Notes: generated by a model from the letters alone, not told the origin. A stretch of DNA of 11,740 nucleotides from JAKEGK01 sp036507695 (GCA_036507695.1 DATCIR010000037.1:1-11740), one strand, 5' to 3'; numbered from the stretch's first letter, positions 1-6,144 are shown. Made by a program: numbers and translations.

Positions 1-306
1 CCCGGTCGGTAATAATTCATTGATGCGCGATAACCCACCGGGATGCCACGCGTGCCAGGTTTCGTGCATATAATTAATATCATCCGTGATGGCGGCCACG
101 GCCGGCCGGCCGGTTTTCTCGTCAACGCCCCAGATTTTCACTTCGATGAGGGTTCCAAACCCCATGAACTGCTCGTAGTAAACCCCGGGCGGGCGGCTAC
201 ATGACATCAATAACAACAACCATAACAACAGGCACGAAACAATAACTAATCCACGCCAAACGCACCTGGTGGCGGCTAAATTTACCGATGCAGTTTTGTC
301 TAACAT
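1..306 (-). CDS. apbE: FAD:protein FMN transferase, ApbE family, lipoprotein (partial, 3' end missing)
   Basis: The minus strand is open from an ATG at 306-304 to the window edge (102 codons). Residues 23-36 form a very Leu-rich hydrophobic segment ending in the lipobox L-M-S-C, so Cys36 is the predicted lipidated residue. The protein would then be anchored in the inner or outer membrane facing the periplasm. The mature part begins YYEQFMGFGTLIEVKIWGV, then has TWHAWHPGGLSRINELLP at 83-100. This matches the N-terminus of ApbE proteins, where an (M)GT segment and a Ser-Arg-(F/I/V)-N motif help bind FAD. ApbE enzymes transfer FMN from FAD to Thr/Ser of target proteins such as Nqr, Rnf and flavinylated reductases. 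The start lies 28 nt after the gshB stop, with AAGGGG at 328-323 as a rather distant ribosome site; no other start precedes the signal peptide. The family call rests on the N-terminal third only; catalytic residues are outside the window. Confidence 0.85.
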   Translation of the reverse strand, partial: MLDKTASVNLAATRCVWRGLVIVSCLLLWLLLLMSCSRPPGVYYEQFMGFGTLIEVKIWGVDEKTGRPAVAAITDDINYMHETWHAWHPGGLSRINELLPTG

Positions 307-334
307 CCCGTTAACATCCAGACCCCTTGCTGAT

Positions 335-1285
335 TCAGTGCGCGTTGATTTTCGCTGCGATAGCGTCCATGAGTTGGCCGGCGATATCCAGACCGTAAAT
401 CTTGTCCAGTTCGCGAATACAGGTGGGGCTGGTGATATTGATTTCCGTCAGGTAGTCACCGATCACATCAAGCCCGACAAACAACAGCCCTTTCGCTTTC
501 AAGGCCGGCGCCACTTGTTCACAAATCCAGAAATCCCGATCGGTTAATGCAACGCCGATTCCCGTGCCACCCGCCGCCAGATTGCCGCGCGTTTCGCCTT
601 TCGCCGGTATCCGCGCCAGGGCATAAGGCACCGGTTCGCCATCGACCAACAAAATGCGTTTATCCCCGTGTTGAATTTCCGGAATAAAGCGCTGCGCCAT
701 TACGTAACGCGTCTCGTGTTCAGTCAGGGTTTCGATAATCACATTGGTGTTAACGTCGTTTTCCCTGACCCGAAAAATGGACGCGCCCCCCATGCCGTGC
801 AAGGGCTTTAAGATGATGTCCCGATGCTGTTGCAGGAATTCCAACAACTGCTGCGGATTGCGGGTCACCAGCGATGGCGCGGTACATTGCGGGAACCAGG
901 CGGTCGATAACTTTTCATTGGCGTCGCGCAACGTCTGCGGTTTATTCACCACCAGCGCGCCCGCCTGTTCGGCGAGTTCAAGAATATACGTGGTGTAAAT
1001 ATACTCCATATTGAATGGCGGATCTTTTCGCATCAGTATGACATCCAGATCACCCAGCGGCTTGTACACCGCATCGCCCAGTTCAAACCATCCCGCGGGA
1101 TCATCCTTGACGGCGAGTGACCGCATAGTAGCCATCGCCACACCATCAAGAACCGACAAATCGTTCAATTCCATATAGGACACGGACCACGCCCTGGCTT
1201 GTGCGGCCAGTAACATGGCAAAGGTGCTGTCTTTTTTTATTTTAATCGTCGAGATGGGGTCCATCACGACACCCAATTTCAGCAT
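335..1285 (-). CDS. gshB: Glutathione synthetase
   Basis: This cytoplasmic ATP-grasp ligase joins gamma-glutamylcysteine and glycine, with ATP hydrolysis, to make glutathione. The 316-residue length is normal for bacterial GshB. Family motifs visible in order are an N-terminal VVMDPISTIKIKKDST stretch (7-21), MRKDPPF at 85-91, the ATP-grasp loop KPLHGMGG at 160-167, GDKR at 207-210, RGNLAAGG at 233-240, and GLDVIGDYLTEIN at 271-283 followed by TSPT, which carries metal- and nucleotide-binding acidic and Asn residues. The usual Asp after MRKDPPF is Asn here. The ATG at 1285 gives the canonical N-terminus; only a weak AGG-type ribosome site precedes it. It is divergent from the pil operon, as in Pseudomonas, and apbE follows 28 nt downstream on the same strand, suggesting a bicistronic unit. 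Nothing suggests a functional link between glutathione synthesis and the pilus genes beyond conserved neighbourhood. Confidence 0.97.
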   Translation of the reverse strand: MLKLGVVMDPISTIKIKKDSTFAMLLAAQARAWSVSYMELNDLSVLDGVAMATMRSLAVKDDPAGWFELGDAVYKPLGDLDVILMRKDPPFNMEYIYTTYILELAEQAGALVVNKPQTLRDANEKLSTAWFPQCTAPSLVTRNPQQLLEFLQQHRDIILKPLHGMGGASIFRVRENDVNTNVIIETLTEHETRYVMAQRFIPEIQHGDKRILLVDGEPVPYALARIPAKGETRGNLAAGGTGIGVALTDRDFWICEQVAPALKAKGLLFVGLDVIGDYLTEINITSPTCIRELDKIYGLDIAGQLMDAIAAKINAH

Positions 1286-1369
1286 AGGATGCGCTAACCT
1301 GGTGTTGTGGGTTTAATGGTTGGTAACAAAATAAACAATTCGTATGTATACGTCGTTACGAGTAAATCC

Positions 1370-1387
1370 AGTGACAAAAGTGACAAA
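1370..1387. repeat. 9-bp tandem repeat AGTGACAAA x2, with a distant inverted partner
   Basis: Two perfect adjacent copies of AGTGACAAA occupy 1370-1378 and 1379-1387. The 7-mer CAGTGAC at 1369-1375 is repeated in inverted orientation as GTCACTG at 1436-1442. The cluster lies about 85-157 nt upstream of the gshB start. Such spacing is compatible with regulator sites, but no known operator consensus is recognised and chance is possible. Confidence 0.5.
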
Positions 1388-1588
1388 GCAGTCATTCCGT
1401 ATCCCGGATCATTGGCAACGAAACAGGGAATATTGGTCACTGTTTCGCGCAAAGTCAAACAAAGTCTGGAAAGTCATATTTGTAAAAATCAAAGACTCGC
1501 GGTTACAATACTTCGTCGAACTTGATAGTTGGATAGCTGTTGATCCAAGAAGAAGCGCCGTATAACGTCGTGTGCATTTTCTAGGTGT

Positions 1589-1597
1589 TGTGGATAA
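1589..1597 (-). other. Single perfect DnaA-box 9-mer
   Basis: TGTGGATAA on the plus strand is the complement of TTATCCACA, the consensus high-affinity DnaA box. It stands alone: I see no second clear box, no AT-rich unwinding element beside it and no replication genes. A chance match somewhere in a window this size is quite possible, so this is recorded as a motif, not as an origin. Confidence 0.3.
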
Positions 1598-1843
1598 AAT
1601 CCTCTGCCTGTGCGGCTCTTAAGCGAAGTTATGTCTTGCTCTACCAAATTCACTGTTTTTAGCCTGGCGTCAGAGCACGTTTTGTATATCGAGCGCCGTC
1701 ACCCACAGTACCAATAACCACGATGGCTGGTTAAATCTTGCGTCCTTAAACAGAAAAAGGAATATATTATTCTGAATTTAAAATATATATGGCGCAGTCA
1801 GGGTGCAACGGTAGGGATTCAGCATCACACAAATTAACGATGA

Positions 1844-1868
1844 ACCTAAACCTTACCCACGTTTAGGT
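1844..1868. repeat. Inverted repeat, 8-bp arms with 9-nt spacer
   Basis: ACCTAAAC at 1844-1851 and GTTTAGGT at 1861-1868 are exact reverse complements separated by nine bases (CTTACCCAC). It could be a dyad operator or a small RNA hairpin. There is no T-run after it, so it is not an intrinsic terminator. Confidence 0.5.
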
Positions 1869-2005
1869 GATGTAGTATACAAATGCGCGCCAAAACCTGC
1901 GTAATGATCACCAGACAGCAGGAAACAATACATTTATGGTTTGTGCAGTATAATTGTTGTCACAAAAAGGCGCATAATCGCTCTCAACAGAGCACCATAG
2001 ATAGT

Positions 2006-2034
2006 TTGTATAAGTAGGCATTAAATATTATGTT
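2006..2034 (+). promoter_or_regulatory. Weak sigma-70-like promoter candidate
   Basis: TTGTAT (2006-2011) and TATGTT (2029-2034) are separated by 17 bp, each matching 4 of 6 consensus positions. Transcription from here would begin near 2041 and read through the foldback cluster at 2090-2261 into pilG, giving a leader of about 350 nt. The match is modest and the AT-rich setting makes chance likely. Confidence 0.2.
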
Positions 2035-2089
2035 TCTTATAGGAGACTGGACTAAAGTTATAAAGTGCTACCGCCGATAAATGGATTGG

Positions 2090-2112
2090 ATCAAGACTTT
2101 GATTTTCTTGAT
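2090..2112. repeat. Inverted repeat, 7-bp arms with 9-nt loop
   Basis: ATCAAGA at 2090-2096 pairs exactly with TCTTGAT at 2106-2112. It is the first of three successive foldbacks upstream of pilG. It is AU-rich and therefore a weak hairpin by itself. Confidence 0.45.
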
Positions 2113-2149
2113 GCAATGACGGTGGAAAGAAGTCAGTTGCGTTCATTTA

Positions 2150-2168
2150 CTTACGCCAGTGGCGTAAG
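2150..2168. promoter_or_regulatory. 19-bp perfect palindrome, possible operator or hairpin
   Basis: CTTACGCCAGTGGCGTAAG is a perfect dyad: 9-bp arms around a single central G. That geometry is typical of dimeric-regulator operators, or in RNA of an 8-bp stem with a 3-nt loop. It lies 225-243 nt before the pilG start and directly abuts the longer foldback at 2172-2261. No T-run follows, so a terminator role is unlikely. I do not recognise the operator. Confidence 0.5.
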
Positions 2169-2171
2169 CGC

Positions 2172-2261
2172 AAAGGCTTAGTGTTACCCATCACTAACAA
2201 CCACACCGCGTGCTCCATTGAGCACGTAGTGGATGTGGGTACATACAATGGCTAAGCTTTT
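2172..2261 (+). other. Extended nested foldback, candidate structured RNA or leader element
   Basis: Four nested complementary segments fold this 90-nt stretch on itself. Outermost, AAAGGCTTAG (2172-2181) pairs with CTAAGCTTTT (2252-2261) over 10 bp with one G-U. Inside, TACCCA (2185-2190) pairs with TGGGTA (2236-2241). Then CACTA (2192-2196) pairs with TAGTG (2227-2231), and a terminal hairpin CGTGCTC (2209-2215) / GAGCACG (2220-2226) closes on a 4-nt loop. About 28 pairs in consistent nested order are unlikely to arise by chance in non-coding DNA. The outer right arm ends in TTTT, so an intrinsic-terminator-like end of a small RNA is possible; so is a palindromic mobile-element remnant, although I see no flanking target duplication. 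Strand and function are inferred. Confidence 0.4.
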
Positions 2262-2306
2262 ATTCAGTAGGTAATGACAGTGTAAAGGGAAAATACAAAG
2301 CACTAT

Positions 2307-2324
2307 CTACGATGGCTACGATGG
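2307..2324. repeat. 9-bp tandem repeat CTACGATGG x2
   Basis: Two perfect adjacent copies of CTACGATGG lie 69-86 nt upstream of the pilG start. This is a plausible position for an activator or repressor in a promoter region, but the 9-bp unit matches no operator I know; it may be simple slippage. Confidence 0.5.
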
Positions 2325-2392
2325 AGCGATGTAGTACGGTTTCCCAATTCCAATAGTTTAATTAGGCTTTTTATCACACGAGAGGTAGCGCA

Positions 2393-2797
2393 GTGGCAGA
2401 AGAAGCGCCTGAAGTATCCTTAGCAGGAATAAAAGTCATGGTCATTGACGACAGTAAGACCATCCGCCGCACGGCGGAGACGCTGTTGAAAAAAGCCGGC
2501 TGTGATGTTGTAACCGCCACTGATGGTTTCGAGGCATTAGCCAAGATTACGGACCAAAATCCAGACGTGATTTTTATCGACATCATGATGCCGCGGCTGG
2601 ACGGTTACCAAACCTGCGCCTTGATTAAAAACAACCACATTTACAAAAATACGCCTGTCATATTGCTGACCAGCAAAGACGGGTTGTTTGACCGGGCCCG
2701 CGGCCGGATTGTTGGATCGGACCAGTATCTGACCAAACCCTTTACCAAGGATGAATTGCTGAGCGCGATCACGTCGCATGTGAATGTTGCGCATTAG
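2393..2797 (+). CDS. pilG: Type IV pilus response regulator PilG
   Basis: This is a 134-residue stand-alone receiver (CheY-like) protein. The acidic pair Asp19-Asp20, the phospho-acceptor Asp63 in the FIDIMMPRLDG segment, Thr93 and Lys115 in the YLTKPF segment are all present, so it should accept phosphate from ChpA. There is no output domain. In P. aeruginosa PilG promotes pilus extension and raises cAMP through the FimL/CyaB route; that role is inferred here from position and similarity. The start is a GTG, supported by AGAGG at 2381-2385 seven to eight bases upstream, and it gives the expected length (about 135 residues in Pseudomonas). It is the first gene of the operon, with a long leader containing several foldbacks. 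pilH follows after 107 nt, an unusually loose spacing for two adjacent response regulators. Confidence 0.97.
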   Translation: MAEEAPEVSLAGIKVMVIDDSKTIRRTAETLLKKAGCDVVTATDGFEALAKITDQNPDVIFIDIMMPRLDGYQTCALIKNNHIYKNTPVILLTSKDGLFDRARGRIVGSDQYLTKPFTKDELLSAITSHVNVAH

Positions 2798-2847
2798 AAC
2801 TGCTAGCACTATCAACCGGTCGAGGAACACAGTTTTTACCCAGTAAA

Positions 2848-2866
2848 GAGAAAACAAGTTTTTCTC
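2848..2866 (+). other. AU-rich hairpin in the pilG-pilH gap
   Basis: GAGAAAA (2848-2854) and TTTTCTC (2860-2866) form 7-bp arms around a 5-nt loop in the 107-nt spacer. It lacks a GC-rich stem and a following T-run, so it is not a convincing terminator. It could be a processing or stability element that changes the ratio of pilG to pilH message. Confidence 0.25.
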
Positions 2867-2904
2867 GAGTAGCAAAAGTTAGTTAACCAAGGGAGAGCCT
2901 GGTA

Positions 2905-3270
2905 ATGGCAAACATATTAATCGTTGACGATTCCCCCACTGAAATTCACGTGTTGAAAACCATGCTGGAAAAAAATGGTTTTGCCGTTTCCTCCGCCAGC
3001 AGCGGCGAAGAAGGCATCAAGAAGGCAAAATCCGAAAAACCGGATTTGATCCTGATGGATGTGGTTATGCCGGGGATGAATGGCTTTCAGGCGTCGCGCG
3101 AAATCACCACCAATCCTGACACCAGTAATATCCCGGTTATAATCGTCAGCACCAAAGATCAGGAAACTGACAAACTGTGGGGATTACGCCAGGGCGCAAA
3201 AGACTACATTACCAAACCCGCGAAGGAAAAAGATTTAATCGGCAAAATAAAGAGCTTGTTGGGAAATTAG
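2905..3270 (+). CDS. pilH: Type IV pilus response regulator PilH
   Basis: This is a 121-residue single receiver domain without an output domain. It shows Asp8-Asp9, the phosphorylatable Asp52 in LILMDVVMPGMNG, Ser82/Thr83 in the switch position, and Lys104 in YITKP. Asp52 and the overall length agree with Pseudomonas PilH. In the Pil-Chp pathway PilH opposes PilG: it is thought to promote pilus retraction and to act as a phosphate sink that dampens signalling. The ATG has GGGAG at 2891-2895, nine bases upstream. The C-terminal half is rich in Lys compared with PilG, in keeping with the two regulators addressing different partners. pilI follows after 28 nt. Confidence 0.97.
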   Translation: MANILIVDDSPTEIHVLKTMLEKNGFAVSSASSGEEGIKKAKSEKPDLILMDVVMPGMNGFQASREITTNPDTSNIPVIIVSTKDQETDKLWGLRQGAKDYITKPAKEKDLIGKIKSLLGN

Positions 3271-3298
3271 GACACAGGCAGCAAAGGTTAATGGAATA

Positions 3299-3844
3299 AT
3301 GGCCAAAAGCGCTCAAAAACACCCTATTCACTTACTCTATGAAATAGAACAACAGTGTAAGAAAACGGCAAAAGGTTTGCCGCAGCGCGTTGACGTAAAA
3401 GAATCCTGGACTGGAATCGGGTTTCGCATCGGCGGCCTCAATCTGGTGGCTCCCCTGAAGCAAGTGAACGAGATTCTGCACTACCCGAGACTTACCGCCG
3501 TTCCCGGCACGCAACGCTGGGTAAAAGGCGTCGCCAACATCCGTGGCACCCTGCTTCCGATTGTGGATTTGCAGGGTTTCCTTCAAGACAAGCCGCTGCC
3601 ACAGACCGTAAAATCCCGAGTACTGGTGGTAAAACGCGAGGATTTGTCGGTTGGGCTGGTGGTTAGCGAAGTGTTGGGATTGAAACACTTTCAGGACCAT
3701 GAAAAGGTAACCTCGGTAAGCCGGTTTGACGAAGCCTTGCGCGGTTATGTGCACGGCGCGTTTAAACAGAATAGCGAAGAAATCCTGGTATTCAGTATGT
3801 ATACGCTTGCGGATAATCCGGCGTTTTTTCAGGTGGCCGTGTAA
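3299..3844 (+). CDS. pilI: CheW-like coupling protein PilI
   Basis: This 181-residue soluble adaptor should join the PilJ receptor to the ChpA kinase in the chemosensory array at the cell pole. A basic N-terminal tail of about 36 residues precedes a single CheW/SH3-like domain. Its core contains VPGTQRWVKGVANIRGTLLP (68-87), then IVDL, the family's receptor- and kinase-contact strand, and a second subdomain through about 170. The length fits PilI (about 178 residues in Pseudomonas). The start ATG overlaps the stop of a two-codon ATG-GAA-TAA at 3291-3299; AAAGG at 3283-3287 sits 3 nt before that mini-ORF and 11 nt before the chosen start. The chosen start gives the expected N-terminus, and the mini-ORF might allow termination-reinitiation but is probably incidental. 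Confidence 0.96.
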   Translation: MAKSAQKHPIHLLYEIEQQCKKTAKGLPQRVDVKESWTGIGFRIGGLNLVAPLKQVNEILHYPRLTAVPGTQRWVKGVANIRGTLLPIVDLQGFLQDKPLPQTVKSRVLVVKREDLSVGLVVSEVLGLKHFQDHEKVTSVSRFDEALRGYVHGAFKQNSEEILVFSMYTLADNPAFFQVAV

Positions 3845-3880
3845 ACATACGAAGATTAGAAAAGGTTCGGAGACAGTTTT

Positions 3881-4078
3881 GTGAAGTTTGTCCAATACAA
3901 TTGGGGCGCACTTCATTTGTTGGTTGGTTTAATGCCGGCGTGGTTTTGTCGTTTACGCTCGTTTATTGCCGACCGTGGTTATTTAGGAATTGGTTATTTA
4001 GGAATTGGTTTTTTAGCAGGAAGGTTAATCAGCGATAAACACAACTATATGCTGACAGTGAGTTCGTTTAATGTTTAA
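3881..4078 (+). CDS. Doubtful 65-codon ORF between pilI and pilJ, possible small membrane protein
   Basis: A GTG-started ORF fills most of the 257-nt pilI-pilJ gap. In its favour is a ribosome site, GGAG at 3869-3872 with 8-nt spacing, and a hydrophobic product: one segment around residues 10-24 (ALHLLVGLMPAWFC) and a second, Gly-rich segment around 34-49, as in a small two-pass membrane protein. Against it are no recognisable family, a codon choice rich in A/T third positions unlike its neighbours, and no known counterpart in the Pseudomonas operon, where pilI and pilJ are close together. A 15-bp tandem repeat duplicates the pentapeptide YLGIG in frame, which keeps the frame but can be pure slippage. 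I cannot assign a function. Equally likely it is non-coding spacer. Confidence 0.25.
   Translation: MKFVQYNWGALHLLVGLMPAWFCRLRSFIADRGYLGIGYLGIGFLAGRLISDKHNYMLTVSSFNV
3976..4010. repeat. 15-bp tandem repeat, 2.3 copies
   Basis: TGGTTATTTAGGAAT occurs at 3976-3990 and again at 3991-4005, followed by a partial third copy TGGTT at 4006-4010. The copies are identical, which suggests a recent duplication. The unit is AT-rich, unlike the flanking genes. It lies inside the doubtful small ORF and its period is a multiple of three. Confidence 0.8.
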
Positions 4079-4101
4079 TTGATTGGGCAGGAGCCAAGAT
4101 T

Positions 4102-6123
4102 ATGATTACCGCACCAACCAGTAAAATCACAGCAGACAAGGGCCTCTTCGTACTCGGCGCTCTGTTGACCATCGCCATTTTGGCCGCTTTCTTTATCTTT
4201 AACATCGTCGCGACCAACACCGTGCATGATAAAGAATATATTAATCAATCCGGCGAGCTACGGGTACTTTCACAAAGTATCGTTAAGGACGCGGTGGAAG
4301 CATCATCCGCCAACGTTGAAGCGTTCAAGCAGCTCAAATTATCCCGCAATTTGTTTGAGCAAAATCTTAACCAATTACGTGATGGCAACCCGGAAAGCGG
4401 CTTACCGCCTTCTCCGGACAGCGTTACCGGGCAAGTGGACGTGGTAAACAAATTGTGGAACGAATTTGGCACCAACGCCGACACCATATTGCAGGCGGAA
4501 GGCACGATTCGCATGTTGTCTGAATTCGTGGGCGCGGTAAACGAAGCCATGCCCACCCTGCTCGCGGTTTCCGACGAGGTGGTCAGTATCATGATTGAGT
4601 CCGGCGCCAACGCCAGCCAGGTTTACGTCGCCAGCCGTCAGCTCATGTTGGTTCCCCGAATTTCAGTAAACGCCAACAAAGTTCTGCAGGGTGGCCAAGG
4701 CGCGGCCTCCGCGGCGGACCGGTTCGGGCGTGACGCGGCATTGTTCGGCCGGGTACTGGACGCGATGATCAAAGGCAATAAAAAAATGAATATTCAGCGT
4801 GTTCGCGACCCGGATGCGCGTGACAAACTGGCGGAAGTCTCGGAACTGTTTGAAACCGTTCATGACCTGGTTGGCCGAATTCTCGATCAGACGCCAACCT
4901 TGTTTGAAGCACAAAACGCATCGGCCAACATGGTGGAAAAGAGCAAACAGTTGCTCGATATCACCACCAACCTGATGAACGCTTTTACCGACCTGGAAAA
5001 TGAACGGCCGATTAACGCGTTTATGGGATACATTTTCGGCGCCGTGGCGCTGGCGCTGCTGGTATTACTCGGCTTCAAGTTAATGGGTGAAACCCGCCGC
5101 CGCCTGGTGGAAACCGCGGACGCCAACCGCCGTAACCAGGACGCCATCATGCGCTTGCTGGATGAGATCGGTGACCTGGCGTCGGGTGACCTGACAGCAC
5201 AGGCAACCGTAACCGAGGACATCACCGGTGCGATCGCGGACGCTATTAACTACACCATCGACGCGCTGCGCCGGCTGGTTTCAACCATTAATGAAACCAC
5301 CGTGCAAGTTTCATCAGCGGCCCAGGAAACCCAGGCCACGGCTATGCATCTCGCCGAAGCGTCCGACCATCAGGCCGAGCAGATTACCGCGGCATCAGCG
5401 GCTATCAATGAAATGGCGATTTCCATCGAACACGTATCCAACAACGCGACCGAATCGTCCCAGGTTGCGAACAAATCGGTGGAAATCGCGAAGAAAGGCT
5501 CCAGGGCGGTGCAGGACACTATCTTTGGTATGGATTCCATTCGTGAACAAATCCAGGAAACCTCAAAACGTATCAAGCGCCTGGGTGAGAGCTCGCAACA
5601 GATCGGTGACATGGTTGAGCTGATCAATGACATTGCCGACCAAACCAACATTCTGGCATTGAACGCGGCGATTCAGGCGGCCATGGCCGGTGAGTCAGGC
5701 CGCGGTTTCGCGGTGGTTGCGGACGAGGTGCAGCGGCTCGCGGAAAAATCCACCGACGCCACCAAACAAATCGAAGCACTGGTAAAAACCATTCAATCCG
5801 ACACCAACGAAGCGGTGGCCTCCATGGAACAATCCACCGCGGGTGTAGTAACCGGGGCGCAACTGGCGTTGCGCGCGGGTGAAGCGCTCGAAGAGATCGA
5901 AAACGTGTCGACTCACCTTGCCGACCTGACCCAAAGTATCTCGGACAGCGCGCAGCAACAGGCGGTCGCGGCGGTCAGTATTTCGGAAAGCATGAATGTG
6001 ATTCAGGAGGTAACCACTCAGACATCTGCGGGTACTAATGAAACCTCGGCATCTATCGGTAACTTGGCTGAATTGTCCAATGACCTGAGAAAATCCGTAT
6101 CCGGATTTAAGTTACCAGAATAA
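4102..6123 (+). CDS. pilJ: Type IV pilus methyl-accepting chemotaxis protein PilJ
   Basis: PilJ is the inner-membrane receptor of the Pil-Chp system. The 673-residue protein has a first transmembrane helix at about 15-37, a periplasmic PilJ-type sensor region to about 306, a second helix at about 307-328, a HAMP-like linker, and a long helical cytoplasmic signalling domain. The hairpin tip runs from Asp510 (DIADQTNILALNAAIQAAMA at 510-529) through GESGRGFAVVADEV to Val543. Gln525 and Met528 replace the Glu and Arg usual in classical MCPs, as I recall for other PilJ proteins. Glu/Gln- and Ala-rich helices on either side supply methylation sites for PilK. In P. aeruginosa PilJ senses type IV pilin and surface contact. 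AGGAG at 4089-4093 is placed 8 nt before the ATG. Length and domain order are as expected; no frameshift was found. Confidence 0.97.
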   Translation: MITAPTSKITADKGLFVLGALLTIAILAAFFIFNIVATNTVHDKEYINQSGELRVLSQSIVKDAVEASSANVEAFKQLKLSRNLFEQNLNQLRDGNPESGLPPSPDSVTGQVDVVNKLWNEFGTNADTILQAEGTIRMLSEFVGAVNEAMPTLLAVSDEVVSIMIESGANASQVYVASRQLMLVPRISVNANKVLQGGQGAASAADRFGRDAALFGRVLDAMIKGNKKMNIQRVRDPDARDKLAEVSELFETVHDLVGRILDQTPTLFEAQNASANMVEKSKQLLDITTNLMNAFTDLENERPINAFMGYIFGAVALALLVLLGFKLMGETRRRLVETADANRRNQDAIMRLLDEIGDLASGDLTAQATVTEDITGAIADAINYTIDALRRLVSTINETTVQVSSAAQETQATAMHLAEASDHQAEQITAASAAINEMAISIEHVSNNATESSQVANKSVEIAKKGSRAVQDTIFGMDSIREQIQETSKRIKRLGESSQQIGDMVELINDIADQTNILALNAAIQAAMAGESGRGFAVVADEVQRLAEKSTDATKQIEALVKTIQSDTNEAVASMEQSTAGVVTGAQLALRAGEALEEIENVSTHLADLTQSISDSAQQQAVAAVSISESMNVIQEVTTQTSAGTNETSASIGNLAELSNDLRKSVSGFKLPE

Positions 6124-6144
6124 TTGCAGTTCCAGATACCGTGC

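Larger units (their letters stand above)
1286..2392. other. Long divergent intergenic region, no convincing gene
   Basis: This 1107-bp spacer separates gshB (leftward) from pilG (rightward). It is AT-richer than the flanking genes; for example line 1741-1800 has only 17 G/C in 60. I see no ORF with both a ribosome site and protein-like composition: the open stretches at 1307-1525, 1344-1565 and 1883-2020 are short, low in family features and lack good Shine-Dalgarno sequences. What it does hold is a 9-bp tandem repeat at 1370-1387, an AT-rich patch at about 1760-1790, an inverted repeat at 1844-1868, one weak promoter candidate at 2006-2034, and a chain of foldbacks from 2090 to 2261, then another 9-bp tandem repeat at 2307-2324. 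The promoters of gshB and pilG must both lie here, but I find no match to sigma-70 or sigma-54 consensus that I would trust. The length is large for a spacer of this type, which leaves room for a small RNA or an old insertion. Confidence 0.7.

Noticed and set aside
269..547. Plus-strand 92-codon frame over the gshB 3' end.
   Set aside because: Antisense shadow of gshB and apbE, whose families are clear.
1307..1565. Two overlapping open frames of 72-73 codons right of gshB.
   Set aside because: No Shine-Dalgarno sequence, overlapping alternative frames, no family resemblance and AT-rich spacer composition; they look like chance openings.
1589..1597. Replication origin based on a perfect DnaA box.
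   Set aside because: Only one box, no cluster and no origin-associated genes; chance is adequate.
1722..1742. Possible sigma-54 promoter (GG and GC elements near GGTTAAATCTTGC).
   Set aside because: The GG-to-GC spacing is 9 or 13 bases, not the required 10.
1941..1967. CRP/Vfr-like site (TGTG...CACA) beside a TATAAT at 1949-1954.
   Set aside because: The half-sites are too far apart for the TGTGA-N6-TCACA consensus, and the TATAAT has no acceptable -35 at 16-18 bp.
1883..2020. A 45-codon ATG frame in the spacer whose FVQYN pentapeptide matches the start of the small ORF at 3881, with only third-position differences.
   Set aside because: The similarity stops after five codons, there is no ribosome site, and so short a match is expected by chance.
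2148..2265. CRISPR array or insertion sequence reading of the repeats before pilG.
   Set aside because: No regularly spaced direct repeats, no transposase and no target-site duplication; the symmetry is that of hairpins.
3332..3916. Minus-strand 194-codon frame opposite pilI.
   Set aside because: Antisense shadow of a well-supported CheW-domain gene; its product has no domain signature.
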